From Umbilicaria muhlenbergii (lineage: Eukaryota; Ascomycota; Lecanoromycetes; Umbilicariales; Umbilicariaceae), in NCBI GenBank assembly GCA_000611775.1, contig KK106984.1, positions 1,146,364 through 1,210,363 of the forward strand: a DNA stretch of 64,000 bases, written 5' to 3'. Shown piece by piece: positions 35,379-47,399 of this stretch (position 1 is the stretch's first letter; every line of letters begins with the position of its first letter). The translations under genes and the position numbers were made by a program. The notes beneath the pieces were generated by a model. The model saw only the letters and a list, made by a program, of their open reading frames with translations. It searched no databases and had not been told where the DNA came from.

Positions 35379-38300
35379 CTAATCAACCAACTCAAGCCTA
35401 ATCTTCCTCTTCCCCGTACTCTCCTCCTTCACATCCGCAATCCTCACCCTCACCTTCCCAAACAACTCCACCCTCACCTCCCGACTCCCCCGGGTACTCA
35501 ACACATACTCCTCAGCATCAAACACCCCCGCCGGCTCCGGATTCGCCAAATCCCTCAGTCGAATCAACCCCTCGATGCCAAACCTTGGCACAAAGACCAC
35601 GAACCCGTTCGAAAACACCTTCATCACAAACCCCTCTTCTTCCAACACCCGGCCCTTGAGCGCCTGCCCGACATAATATTCTATACTCGCCCGCCCCGCC
35701 ATCTGCGCGTTCCGGTGACGCACATTGATATTCTTGCACACGCCCTCGAGTTTGCTCTTGCTGTGCAGAGTCGCGTCGAGGGGCTCGTAGTCGATAGCGG
35801 CGGCCAGTTGGCGGTGCGCGACGAGGTCGGCGTAGCGGCGGATGGGGCTGGTGAAGTGGGTGTAGATTTCGCTGGCGAGGCCGTAGTGGCGGAAGTCCGG
35901 GTAGGCTTGGGTGCCGGAGCAGAAGTATTCGGCCGACATCATGCAGCGGGTGGCCATGATGCGGACGAGGGTGTTGAAGAAGGGTTCGGCGGGGTCGGTG
36001 CAGGCGTCTAGGGAGTCGGCGACCGCTTTGGAGCTTTCGGTGTGGAGTTCGAAGCCGCGTTTGACTTTGAGCTGGTTGGCGAGTTCTTCGAAGTTGGTTT
36101 TGGGGGGGGCGGCGTGGCGGCGGAGGAGGGCAGTCTGGGGGAAGGCGGAGTAGATCTTGCCGGCCACGCTGATGTTGGCGAGAAGCATGAACTCTTCGAC
36201 AAGAGAGTTGGTGTCGAGAAGTTCTTTTGTTTTGACGTCTACAGGGTCGGACGTCTCGGATTCGGTTTGTACACGCACTTCTGGGCTGGCGAGGTTAAGG
36301 GCGCCGGCGTCCATACGCTTTTGGCGAAGCTTCTTGGAGAGTGCCAGCAGGGTCCGCATACCGACTGTGAGAGGGTCGTTTAGGGCCGCGTCATCGATGC
36401 GCAATTGAGCCTGTTCGTAGCTGAATGCTTCTCGGGAACGGATAACGGATTTGGTGAATGAAGCTGACACGATTTCTGCATTGGGTGTGATCTCCCAAAT
36501 TGTGGAGAAAGCATATCGCTCCACGTAAGGTTTCAAAGAGCATAAATCGGTCCCTAATAACATTGGAAGCATATCGATTCGCTTGTCCACCAGGTACACT
36601 GTTGTGCCCCGCATACTGGCTTCTGCATCCATTGCATTGTTGGGTTTTACGAAATGAGAGACGTCCGCAATATGAACACCGACTTCAAAGTTGCCATTGG
36701 GTAAAGACCGAGCGTGAAGTGCATCGTCAATGTCCTGGCAGCCAACTGGGTCAATACTGCAGACCAACAGATCTCGCAGATCTTTGCGTCCTCTCCATCC
36801 AGGATCCTCGGTGTTCGCGGGTACGCTCCAGTCGTGACCTTCGACTGGTAGACAATCCAAGACAGCTTTGGGAAAGGGCCGATATTGAACATCATATTCT
36901 AGTAATAGAGCTTCAGTCTCGGCGCCTTTTGTCTCCAATTCACCAAGAGACCGCACAAAATGGCCGACCGGGTAACGGGACTCCTGGTCCCAAGAGTCGA
37001 TGGTCACCAACACTCGCTTGCCCATCAGCTCATCTGCTTGGCGAGTGCGTACTCGAATCTTCGGTATTCGCTTGTCCATCGGTATTAGAAACACTGTCTG
37101 CTGCTTCCGGCCTTGCTTGGCCACGGAGCTGGAGTTATTGTCAATATGACCGACATACTGACGCCAATTTCGTTTGATGACTCCCACGACTCTTGCGGTG
37201 GGTTGCGGCCTTCCCTCAATGCTTTTCCCCTGGGTCTTCTTAACTTCCTCCTGTAGCGCCCTTCGTTCCTGCTCGGTCACGACTGCTTCATCCTCGTCTG
37301 CATCCGCATTCTCGTTCTTGTTAAGTGTTTCTTCTTCTATGATCTTGGTTGATGGTGCCTTCCACTGTGCCATCGGCAGAACCTCGACTACCACAACATC
37401 GCCCTGGACGGCTCTGTTGCTGTTGTCTCGACCAAGTATCAGGAGAGACTTGTCGAACGCAGGGACATGAACCGAGCCCTCTAAGTAATTGTACGGAGAG
37501 ACATTGAATATGCCTTGATGCAGCGTGCCAGCTTTGATGCCAGTCATCATTTTCGACAGTGAGAAGTACTCAGGGTATAATAGTTCCACTTTCCCGATTC
37601 TTGCTTCCTGGCCTTCGCGAGAAGCACTAATCATGTCAAGTAGACGGTTAGCGTCGTCTAACCCAGAGACATACTCTTTGAGAGAGCATGCGCTGAGCTG
37701 CTCGGTCCTTGCCTTTCGCAGGTTCTCCTTGTCGTCACTTAATATAACGATACTTGGACAGACTTTCGACCTTGAGCTACCCTTGACGGCCTGCTGTAGA
37801 TGTTCGCCATACCACTTTGCGGCTTGCCGTACAGCTCTATCGTTACGATCATTGATGGTCTCCCCATGCTCTCTGGTGATGTAGGTCTCCAGCCTGAATT
37901 CGTTAAAGAAGACATAGAAACGCTTGTCCTCGCTTTTAGTCAGCCCAATCAGGCGATTGTAGATAGGTAATGAGCGGTTTCTAAGCTCCTCAAGAACAGT
38001 CTGTAGAATGATAACATCATAAAAGGCAGAATTCTGCTCGAACAGGTCCATTGCATTAAGCAAAGCGTTAGTATCCGGCATTAGGTAGTGGCCATTTGGA
38101 AATGCTTTGGTACCCGCTGGACGCTCGGACAGAACGAATGGAGACACTATGACTGGGTCAGACGCTCGTAAGGGTGACTTGTAGAGTGTAGAGGATTTAC
38201 CAACACCGTTCGCATCTGCTGGGGCACTTCCCTGACAGGTCCGGCATAGCTTGGAGGAACAGGGAATGTCTTGTCGAAGATATAGCTCCCTTACTATTTT

Positions 38301-38396
38301 CTGTACTTTCCCATTCCTTGTAGACCTTACAAAGACCTTGCTCGAAATATTCGAAGCATGAGGGTCAGCAGTTAGAGATCTTTTGAGGCTTGTCAT
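35379..38396 (-). CDS. DIS3: Exosome catalytic subunit Dis3/Rrp44
   Basis: Probably two exons, 38396-38201 and 38146-35379 (987 aa). The 54-bp intron starts GTAAATCC, has a CTGAC branch site and ends CATAG; it is a multiple of three without stops, so an unspliced 1005-aa reading looks intact but inserts residues between ADANGV and SPFVLSERP. Domains: CR3 zinc-type cysteines (CSSKLCRTC), PIN endonuclease (LMPDTNALLNAMDLFE, catalytic Asp near residue 90), two cold-shock folds, RNB exonuclease (GCQDIDDALH, about 534-543, with the catalytic Asp cluster) and an S1 fold at the end (GFVVFVPRFGIEGLI). Role: processive 3'-5' RNA decay and processing in nucleus and cytoplasm. Confidence 0.96.
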   Translation of the reverse strand: MTSLKRSLTADPHASNISSKVFVRSTRNGKVQKIVRELYLRQDIPCSSKLCRTCQGSAPADANGVGKSSTLYKSPLRASDPVIVSPFVLSERPAGTKAFPNGHYLMPDTNALLNAMDLFEQNSAFYDVIILQTVLEELRNRSLPIYNRLIGLTKSEDKRFYVFFNEFRLETYITREHGETINDRNDRAVRQAAKWYGEHLQQAVKGSSRSKVCPSIVILSDDKENLRKARTEQLSACSLKEYVSGLDDANRLLDMISASREGQEARIGKVELLYPEYFSLSKMMTGIKAGTLHQGIFNVSPYNYLEGSVHVPAFDKSLLILGRDNSNRAVQGDVVVVEVLPMAQWKAPSTKIIEEETLNKNENADADEDEAVVTEQERRALQEEVKKTQGKSIEGRPQPTARVVGVIKRNWRQYVGHIDNNSSSVAKQGRKQQTVFLIPMDKRIPKIRVRTRQADELMGKRVLVTIDSWDQESRYPVGHFVRSLGELETKGAETEALLLEYDVQYRPFPKAVLDCLPVEGHDWSVPANTEDPGWRGRKDLRDLLVCSIDPVGCQDIDDALHARSLPNGNFEVGVHIADVSHFVKPNNAMDAEASMRGTTVYLVDKRIDMLPMLLGTDLCSLKPYVERYAFSTIWEITPNAEIVSASFTKSVIRSREAFSYEQAQLRIDDAALNDPLTVGMRTLLALSKKLRQKRMDAGALNLASPEVRVQTESETSDPVDVKTKELLDTNSLVEEFMLLANISVAGKIYSAFPQTALLRRHAAPPKTNFEELANQLKVKRGFELHTESSKAVADSLDACTDPAEPFFNTLVRIMATRCMMSAEYFCSGTQAYPDFRHYGLASEIYTHFTSPIRRYADLVAHRQLAAAIDYEPLDATLHSKSKLEGVCKNINVRHRNAQMAGRASIEYYVGQALKGRVLEEEGFVMKVFSNGFVVFVPRFGIEGLIRLRDLANPEPAGVFDAEEYVLSTRGSREVRVELFGKVRVRIADVKEESTGKRKIRLELVD

Positions 38397-38736
38397 GATG
38401 CTGGTATTAGATATCGATCTGAGCCCTCGTGCACATGTACATGAACCTCACAGATCAGGTCCCATATATTTCGTGCTGTCCAGGAGTAATGGTTGTGTGG
38501 AACTATCACATATCGATGTTGCCAGCATGGATGGAGTAGGGCTGCTCAGGAAGTTGCTTAGGAAGTTGCTCTGAGGTTTTCGAGCTAATCTAGGCAGGTG
38601 AGCCGAAAAGAAGCAACCTTATGACGCCGAGCTCCACGTTCATGCGACGAGATCTATAGCTCTCTCTGTACAGTGTCCAGCGAGGCCAACCCCTAGAGTT
38701 GTCTCCTCTGCTCAGCAGAGCATCGCAACATCCACG
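38397..38736. other. Divergent promoter region between DIS3 and VMA13
   Basis: 340 bp separating two divergent start codons. No TATA-like box stood out. Confidence 0.5.
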
Positions 38737-40422
38737 ATGTCTCTGGATCCGCCAACCTACCTCAATTCTCTGCAGAACAACATTCGTGCTCGGCCGATAC
38801 CATGGGAAGGAGCTGTTCGCAAAGGAACTATCACAGATAATGAGTTGAGGAAGATCAAGGCTGTCGATAAGGTCAGGAAAGAGCAGAGGAAACAGACTGT
38901 GGAATCTGATCTCGCTTCTTACCGGTCACTACTGGTAGGGGGAGATGATGGGAAGAGCGTGTTGGAGTCCGCCGCCAAGCAGGCAGATGTCGTTCAGTAC
39001 ATCCTTGTTCTAGCTGGGGACTTGATAAACGGTACAAACATCTGGAACCTGTTTGGAAATTCTGGTTGGCTGGCGGCTTATATGGTGGCATCTAGATATT
39101 CCATCATTACCATCTGCGCTCCTCGAATCCTCAGACCCTTACAAGCCTTTCTTCCCGCTGCTTAGCCAGTCCACAAATCCAGAAGACCCCATACCACTTC
39201 TTACATCCTCCGTACTCACTAGTCTCATATCCAGCGCCCTATTTGCCAATACCAAGTCCACGCCTAAGACGGATGAAGCGCTACCAAAGCTTTACAGGTA
39301 TCTATCCACCCTTACCAAAAGCCAAGATAGCGGCTTGCAAGATATCGCAGTGCAGGAATACTCCGCCCTGCTCAAGACGAAGAAATCGAGGGAGCTTTTC
39401 TGGAAGCAACGCGAAGAGACGGTGAACCCTTTGATCGATATCTTACGAGCAGCTGCTGGCACCGCTAACGATAACGGCTCGACGCTATGGAATGGGAGCG
39501 GAGGCAGCATTCGAAGCACAACCGACGCCGGACTCAGCGGGGGTGTTGGCCTGCAGCTTCTATACCACGTGTTGCTCGTGATTTGGCAACTGAGTTTTGA
39601 AGGTTCTATGGTAGGCCAAGGCCTAGAAGAGTACATCTCCCAATTTCCACCAAACCCAATTCCACCACTAACCCCGCCCCAGAGAACAAGAAATAATCCC
39701 CCTCTACACGCAACTCCTGCGCCTCTCCCCCAAAGAAAAAACCACCCGCCTCCTCCTCTCCACCCTCCTAAACTTCCTCTCCCCCCCCCCCCCCCCCCAC
39801 CTCAAAGGCCGCCACCTCACCGACCCGGACCTCCTACCACTAACCCCGCCCCAGAGAACAAGAAATAATCCCCCTCTACACGCAACTCCTGCGCCTCTCC
39901 CCCAAAGAAAAAACCACCCGCCTCCTCCTCCCCCTCGCCGTAACCGTCCGCCTCCCCGCCCTCCTCCAAAACCTCAAAGGCCGCCACCTCACCGACCCGG
40001 ACCTCCTCGACGACCTCGCCTCCCTGTCCGAAATGCTCGACGACTACACCAGCGCGCAAACGACCTTCGACGAATACGCCTCCGAAGTCCTCAGCGGCCA
40101 CCTGCGCTGGAGCCCGCCGCATCGGGACGCGACTTTTTGGCGGGAAAACGCGCGCAGGATCCTCGAGGAGAACAAAGGGGAACTGCCGAAGAAGTTGGCG
40201 GAGATTATGGGCAAGAGCTGGGATAGCGATAAACAGGTGCTGGCGATTGCGTGTAATGATGTCGGGTGCTTGGTTAAGGAGGTGCCGGAGAGGAGGGGGC
40301 AGTTGGAGAAGTTGGGGCTGAAGGGGAGGGTTATGGAGTTGATGGCGGAGGCGGATGAGGGGGTTAGATGGGAGAGTTTGAGGGCTGTGGGGGAGTGGTT
40401 GCGGTATAGTTTTGATGGGTAG
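38737..40422 (+). CDS. VMA13: V-type ATPase subunit H (Vma13), interrupted by a 172-bp duplication
   Basis: Exons 38737-39031, 39096-39630 and, if the second acceptor is used, 39855-40422 (465 aa). Matches to subunit H: YLNSLQNNIRARPIPWEGA at the start, LQLLYHVLLVIWQLSFEG, EIIPLYTQLLRLSPKEKTTRLLL, LKGRHLTDPDLLDD, then HLRWSPPHRDATFWRENA and KQVLAIACNDVGCLVKEVP near the end. Subunit H links V1 to V0 on vacuolar membranes and is needed for ATP-driven proton pumping. A tandem duplication (39664-39835 and 39836-40007) shifts the frame if the first acceptor is used. Skipping to the second copy's acceptor keeps frame but lacks about 14 residues expected before PLAVTVRLPALLQN. Sequencing or assembly error in a poly-C tract is a strong alternative. 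Confidence 0.88.
39664..39835 (+). repeat. 172-bp tandem repeat in VMA13, copy 1
   Basis: The first 95 bp and last 35 bp are identical to copy 2. The middle 42 bp (39759-39800) encodes STLLNFLS followed by a run of about 18 C's. It includes an intron 3' end and exon start. Confidence 0.85.
39836..40007 (+). repeat. 172-bp tandem repeat in VMA13, copy 2
   Basis: Starts immediately after copy 1. Its middle 42 bp (39931-39972) encodes PLAVTVRLPALLQN instead of the copy-1 segment. The two middle segments together give the length and order expected of one intact subunit H. Confidence 0.85.
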
Positions 40423-41468
40423 GGGGTGGGTGTGGTGGTAGTGGTTGTATAGCTTATTGGGGAGTTTTTTGTGTGGCTTCGTGTCGGCGATCATAGTGTG
40501 ATTGGGGCTGTGGTCAAAGTGCGTTAGAGATGTCAGGCTTGTGTATAGTTCTTTTTCCTACTTTGCAAAAGGCCTCGGTGCTCAATTGATTCATACCGTC
40601 GATGATTGGATTGTCAAACTTCGACACCTCAACCCCAGTCAGCTGCTTGACCAGTTTCGAGACAGCCAAGTCACTGTCTTGTACGTGCTTTGACTCTGTA
40701 AGTTAAGATTGTGTGCATAGTGGAACAAGCTTGGGACCTAGCTCCCGTCGTCTTCCAGATTGTGGAAGACATTATCAAACAGTAGTTTCGGCCTACTGCC
40801 GAAGGCACGGCGGTGAATCAATAGGGTTGAAGAGGGATGCTTTCCATGCCATCCGGATGAGAGAGATGTGATGTGGTAACCGGCTGAATAGGACGATACA
40901 GCTTTATATCTCGACTGTCTACTTGCACCAGTGGTGCGAGGATGCAATAGATGTCAACCCATGCACTTGCACGACTTGTCCCCAGAGATGATAATGGCTT
41001 AACGTCCGATTCATTCGTACACATTGGGACTAAAATTACACATTCATCATTAAGCCCCGCGCCGAGTGCTCCTCCACTCCAACACTAGGTGTATCCTCCC
41101 TCCCACATGCGAACCCACAATGTCCAACGTACAAGCACAAGTCTATCGGGACGACGCTGGAAAAAAAAGGCCAAAGTCGCTCCATGAATGCCTCCGCACT
41201 GGGTATTATTAATCCTCCGCGTAGAAAATTAGCATTACCGGAATAAAGGTTTGTTATAGGTTCTGTCCCGCGCGGCAAAGAAGGACGATTTTGGTTCACT
41301 GCCACCTGGGCCGGTTGTGTGGCCCGTAAAAGAGCATAGAGAGAGAGCTTGTGCGCTTCGTGTGTTGTGCGGGGGGCGCTCATTTGCTCTGGAATGCAGT
41401 CGTTACCCGTAAATATAGTGACGGGCCGACGGCGCCAAGTCACACATCTTTAGCAAGACCGCACGACT
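40423..41468. other. Convergent intergenic region, nothing recognised
   Basis: About 1 kb between VMA13 and the homeobox gene. Short frames only; probably two 3' UTRs and spacer. Confidence 0.5.
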
Positions 41469-43663
41469 TCAAAAATCATTAGGTCCCGCGTTTTGGAAGA
41501 TGTAGTTCTTTGGTCGATGAGGCTCTTTCGGTGGTACCTGAGCACCTTTGGGTTCAGGAAACTTTTGGAGGACAAACTCCATTTCTTTTGGTGTACCATT
41601 ACCGTAAAAGTCGTGAGGAGCGCCCATGGGCGGAGACATGTGCATAGCAAACTGTGGCTGACCAGGGAACAGCCCCATGTGAGGATGGTATCCTGCCATT
41701 GCGTGGTGTGGTTGCGGCATGTGGATTGCCGAGGGATAAGGATAGGCATCGGAGAAGGTCATTGGGGGAGTGTTCCAGCTGGATGCATGTGGCTGCGCAG
41801 TTGGAAAGGGCGGCGAGCTGTGTGGGAATGAGGTGAATTGCGGAGGCGCAGACAGTGGAGGCGAAGAATACTGGAGATTATATTGCTTCATGTGGCCAAG
41901 CATCTCGGCGGTAAACGGAGTTCTTGGAGGTGAGGTCGCGTCTGCGCTACCATGATAGCCAGTGGGTACATAACATTGGTGCTCCATGCTCCAACTCATT
42001 GCTGTTGATGGATTTGCGCATTCACTGGTCCAGTCAATTGGTGTTTGCTGTTGCTCAAATCCCGTCTGTGAGTGAGGTGTTGGGGGAGCATTACTCCCAT
42101 TTGGGGACATCTGAGAGCTGTCGCTGTCTCGTGGTGGCGTGAGGTTCGCGCTGTCAAAGGCTTCAGCCTCGGCGAATGTTTGAAAGTTCAACGGGGATCG
42201 TTGCGTTGAGACGAAACCAGGTTTCTGTATCCGACCACTGAGCACGTTAAGGCTGTGGCCCGTGGACTTGATGCGACGAACAGATTGTGAACCAAGGTGA
42301 GGGGCTTTAGTGGTTGGCGACATCGTCAGTGGACCAGCGTGTGAGTAACTCCGCATCGCAGCAATACCAAGTTGGGCCGGTCGTTGTTTCTTCCTCCTTG
42401 CTGCTATACCTATCTCCCGAGGTGACACCGCTGGCACTTTAAAGTTCTCGTCGTCTGAGCCTTGTCCCTGGCGAAGGTGGATGGTGCCGAGGTTGCTTGC
42501 GAGTTCGGATGAATCTGAACCACGCCGGGAGAAAGTCTCCTGGAGAAGCAGCGGCGGATGCGGCACAATCCTGAGTGGACTGTTGGTCTGGGTTTCGGTC
42601 TTGACGGCTGGAGACCATGGAATGGTGGAGGTCTGGGTAAGACCACAGAGTTCATGTGCTTCAACCGCACTCTGATACTTCGCGAACATTTCTGCGTCAA
42701 TGGGTGGCTGCGCAGCAGCGTTCTGTTGGGGGTATGTCGGTGTGGCTGCTTGTTGAAGCAGAACATTATGGCTCTCAAAAGGATCCTCGATTTGCTGCGC
42801 AGGAGTCCAGATCACCGAAGGAGCCCGACTACTGCCCCAGTCTGAGAAGACTGACGGGGGTATGTTGGACGGATTGCTCTCGTTGGAAAACGTACGGACT
42901 GGTTGCGATGCTTCGACGACTTGGGTACTTGGTTCGAAACTGTGTTCTGCAATAGCATCGCTGAAGCTGTCACGCGCTGCTTCGGCCGCTGCAAGCGCTC
43001 GCTGCCAAGACTGGTAGGTTGCTTCAACTCCAGAGTCATACGGGTATGAAGCTTCTACAGCAGCATCATATCCAGGGTGTGCGGCATAGGGCCCTTGTGT
43101 TGACTGTCTAGGAGTCGAGGCTAGCTCGGAGGACTGGTAGTTGGGTTGAAAGTGGACGCTGGGAGACGAGAAGTCTCTCCATAGAGCAGCTGGGTCACTC
43201 AGATGCGTGAGTTCCACCACCTCCTGTCTCTTCTGTTGTTTGGCCTTCGCTCTTCGATTTTGGTACCAATTCTAAATTGATGGTAAGCATCCTGCAAAAA
43301 GAAAAAACGCTTGGAATTCAAAAGTCGACGTACATTGACGCGTTGCAGCGAGAGCCCAATTTCTAATGCCAATTGCTTTTTGATGTCTGTATTTGGCTTT
43401 GGTTGATGTTTGAAATGTTCCTCTAGCACATTGATCTGTTCTTGTGTCAAGCGGGGACGACTTGCTGTATCCATGTCCTCCGCGTCCTCGACGGCAGATC
43501 CATTATGTTCGTCGGTTTGTTGTTCGACTGTCGGACTGGGAAGGAGGTCGCTAGCAACGAGCTGTTGCTGAGGTAGGGCGTTAGGCAGAGGCATCGCATG
43601 AGGCGTAGACTGGTACGTATATGGTGCAGACCTCTCGTCGTGGTAATAATGGGTGTAGTCCAT
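41469..43663 (-). CDS. Homeobox transcription factor (Htf1/Hox2-like homeodomain)
   Basis: Exons 43663-43334 and 43271-41469 (710 aa). A homeodomain spans about residues 67-127: RPRLTQEQINVLEEHFKHQP, then SLQRVN-NWYQNRRAKAKQQ, with the 62-bp intron falling inside recognition helix 3; Trp, Asn and Arg of the WxxNRR core are present (Tyr replaces the usual Phe). The rest is Ser/Pro/Gln/His-rich and likely disordered. The homeodomain resembles the fungal Htf1/MoHox2 group, which controls conidiation; the resemblance is from memory and orthology is not proven. It is preceded by a long gene-free upstream region, common for developmental regulators. Confidence 0.85.
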
Positions 43664-44765
43664 TCTTCGGACGAATGCAGGCGTGCGTTATGGCTGATGC
43701 CGTGAACAAGACCGTGTGGGAAGGGCGGCAAGTTATTGCGCTCGTGAGATTAGCAGTCGAAGTGGTTCAGGCCTCAGGGGCGGATGAGGTTAGCGGTGTG
43801 CGATGCGTCGTCGATCGGTATCTCTAGCTCGTGAACGACAGTGGTACGGAAGCGACGGGAGGTGAGGAGGTGAAAGTGCTGGTGTGGGAAACGAATGACT
43901 ACTGATGCAAAGCGAAAATGGCACGAAGAACGAGCGTGAGGGGGCCGGTAGTCGGTTTTGCCGTTCTAGAAGGGCGGAGGTGTCGGTGATGGTGGATGTC
44001 GCGCGGTTCTTAGGTGCTGGAGGCAGATGGAGCTAGGATGGAGGCCGAGCCCTGTCGTGCTTACGGGCTCACGGACCAAGGTGTGGAGGCGGAGGGTGCC
44101 CAGTGAAATCAGCTACCAAGCAGTGTCGTCGTGAGGGACAGGCACAGCAATGCAAGACGCAAGCGAGGTCTATTTGTTCAAGGACCAGGCAGCGGTTGCA
44201 TGAGCTGCAGGCTGCGTTGTTGGGCTGGGGGGGTGGAAGAAGGCGTCAAGGCAAAGTTGGCACACGAATGGGACGACTATTCCACCCTCCACGACCTTTC
44301 TTCCGGATGGGCAAGCCAGCGGATCAGGCAAGGCCCAGAAATAAGTAAGGGCAGATCAGGGAAGAGGCAGAGGCAGAGGCAGAGGACAGGAAGATTAAGG
44401 ATGACGGTACCGCGGGCGGCACCTCTGGGACGTACGGGGACTAATTAAATGGACGACGTATGAAGTATGAACTATCGTGTTCCGTATTACCTGACATATC
44501 TCCTTGCAGCGCTTCTCTGCTCCACGCCGGACGGGCCATGTCCACACTAGGGGAGCCTTGAGGGGCGAGCCTAGAGCAGCCGGGTACCTTTCGTCGGGGA
44601 GCTAGCTGATCGACACTCGCTCGACTCTCGACACTTACTCCGAGCAGGCTCGACCCGCTACACGACGCCGAGGCCGCTGGAGGAGGAGGCCAGTGGAGAC
44701 GGGCCAGTCAAGGGAAGGGGAAGGGAAACGGGACCGTTCGGACGGGCCAGGGTGCGTGGAGCTGG

Positions 44766-44836
44766 ACTGCTGACTGCTGGCTGCTGGCTGCTGGCTGCTG
44801 GCCGCTGGCTGCTGGCTGCGCACTGCTGGCTGCTGG
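44766..44836. repeat. Microsatellite of CTGGCTG units
   Basis: Roughly nine near-perfect 7-bp units. Translated in one minus-strand frame this gives a Ser-Gln-Gln-Pro-Ala repeat, which explains a spurious frame there. Confidence 0.8.
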
Positions 44837-47399
44837 ACCTTGGGCGTGAGCCATGAGCAGAGAGCATGGGATTGAGCACATGAGAAGATTAGCACTAGCA
44901 ATGGCATTGGCGTGATTAGCCTTCGGGCCAAGCCGCGCTGCTGTTGGCTGTCGCCGTGCAGCGGCGCAATGTGCCTCTCGCTGAGTCGCTGGAGGGCAAG
45001 TTCCAGAGGTGCACCGACTCCAGACGCCTGCTGCTCGAGTCGCTCCGGTCCGGTACGGTGAAGTCACTAGGCCCCATGATTTGCAGGCTAGTGCGTCCCC
45101 CATGTCATCGGTCGTCAATCTTCCCTTCGCTTCCGCGTTGCGAGACCTTCACAAGTCTGACTCGACGGAAGGTCCCTGCCAGCGGCCTGCCAGATCCCTG
45201 CTGCACCCCTGCTGCACCCCTGTCCGATCCCTCAGCACCGCTCCACCCAAGAGGGCAAGGCGCGCTCCACTCTTGCCCGAAAGAGTCCAGGCAAGCTCCC
45301 GTTGATTTGGCTTTAACTGCTTTTCGCCGTCACCAAGTCTGAGCGGTCTGGCGACGGAAGAAAATAGTCACCGATTGACCAGAGAAGTGTCTCTGAGCGA
45401 CCTTAGTGAGAAAGCATCATGTCGCTACTGCATCCTCCTCCCCTGGCCCCTGACATAAGTTCCCGTCGGGACACGGCAAAAGTGTTCCTCCAGCAGCAAT
45501 TGGGCCCCGGTCTCCCATGTCTTTTGCCGCGGGGGATCTGATCGGACTGGTCATGGTCTCATGGATACGAAGTCACCCCCCATCCCCTCAATCCTTCCTC
45601 GACGCAGGAGTACGCAAAAATAGCCTCGCCTTTGCGCGCAGTGACCTTGCCTTGCCTTGCCTTACCTTACTTGATTCTGACTAATACTGCTTGAAATTCG
45701 AAGCTACCGTACGGGATACGATGCTAAATTGAGACAGCCTGGTTGACATCGTGACCATGATGCTATCGCGCGTTAGTTTTAATTTCCAGCGCGTCTTGAA
45801 ATCATGCTACATCCACGTGGGATTAGGGATTACCAGCGCTGAGTACAGCGTACCTACATCTAGCCTACCTATGCCCGCTGCAAGACGTAAGTTTGCCCCT
45901 GAACGGTGATAGTTCCGGGTAGTCGAACTCGTCGTGTCTTAGAATTCAACGGCAGGAAAAATACGCCCTCATTTGTGCGGAGTACGAGTGCTCGGTAAAC
46001 GACAAAGGAAGAAGATCTTTAGCGGCAGTGGCTCGAGTGGTAGTTAGTGGCGACGGGAGTATCCAGCGTTCCGATGGACATTGAGAGCACAGTCACACAA
46101 CGACTGAAATTTACTTTCATCCACAGCACAGCCGAGTGGAAAAGGTATCGTATTAGATCATGATGGGAATTCTGTCAGCTCTCTGTGCAACGTGCAATCC
46201 AAGATTCTTTGTGGAGAATAGGGAACACAAATCCCGGAGTGTCCGATAGATACGAGAGACATGCATTGCAAGGCAAAGGCTTTGGGTGCAATTTTAACTG
46301 TTGGTTGGGGATGCTTCGGACAAGCGACTCTGCCCAGGGGAACCCTACGATATCAAGACTAAGGCCTTTGGCGTGCTTGTCGTCAGCTGCGGAAGTCGTA
46401 CAGGCCTCCAGGGTGATTTGATATTTTACCTTACCTTACCTTACCTTTAGGTTCTTAGGCCGACGTACCCGCAACTTGGCAGACTTGCATCATGCTCAGC
46501 CTGATGCCGTGGTTTTGCCTTAGCTCTAGAAGTTTGTGGATGGGATCTCGAGATCCCGAGCAGAGGAATATCCGACATCTCAAAGTCAAATATGCCGGTC
46601 GGGCCACGAAAGACTTCGGTTCCAAGCCTTCGGGCTCTCTCAGCCTTTGGAGATGGAGACGAGCGTGCAGCACGCTGAATGTCGGGCGCTTAGCATGAAA
46701 ACAAGTGTAACAATGCTCGCCACGAGGTGATGTAGTCACGAAAAGTCTTTTAGCATCGACTTAACCCATTCAATCGTAGTATCAGCATCACCAGATCGCA
46801 ACTCCGCAACGTGACGGATCATGGCCCTGTGTCCCCGACTCCCCTGTCGATCCTTTCACGTTGACATTCGCTGCCGTTGCGCCTGGCGCGCGAGGGTGAG
46901 TCGGTAGGCTCTCCAGCATGACCTCAAGAGGCTAGACTTCAGGGGCATGAACGGAATGGCTCTGGGGTGTCTCATCATTCATCTCGATCTACCCGTATTC
47001 TCAAACAGCCTCCATCCATCATCACCCATGATCCGGAGGCTAAGTTCCATAGAACCGAGGACTACTCTGCGAGGATCAGCCGCCCAGAGCCAACACGGCA
47101 ACTTGGCGTCGAGACGTAAGCGGGCGGCGTCAGGCACATGCAGGCCTTCAGCTGGGTCTGAGAAATCCAGAGAGCGCCACAAAGCCTTGCCACTGCGTTG
47201 CTTGACTTCGCTTCTGCTCCAAAGGGTCGCTCCTTCTCTCTTTGGCAGGCACGGCAGGCTGAAAATGCAGAGCACGGCGATTTCCATCTAGCTTCGCGCT
47301 CTGTTAACCACTACCCGCATAAACAACGTGTCGCACAAGTCTTCTTTCGTTTCTCGGGCTCCCCAAAAAGGAGACTTTATGGTTCCATGTGGCATTTGG

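Noticed and set aside
39817-40494. 225-codon minus-strand frame opposite VMA13
   Set aside because: Antisense shadow of the C-rich and G-rich arms and the duplication.
44635-44931. Gln/Ser/Pro repeat protein on the minus strand
   Set aside because: Produced by the CTGGCTG microsatellite; no start context or flanking coding sequence.
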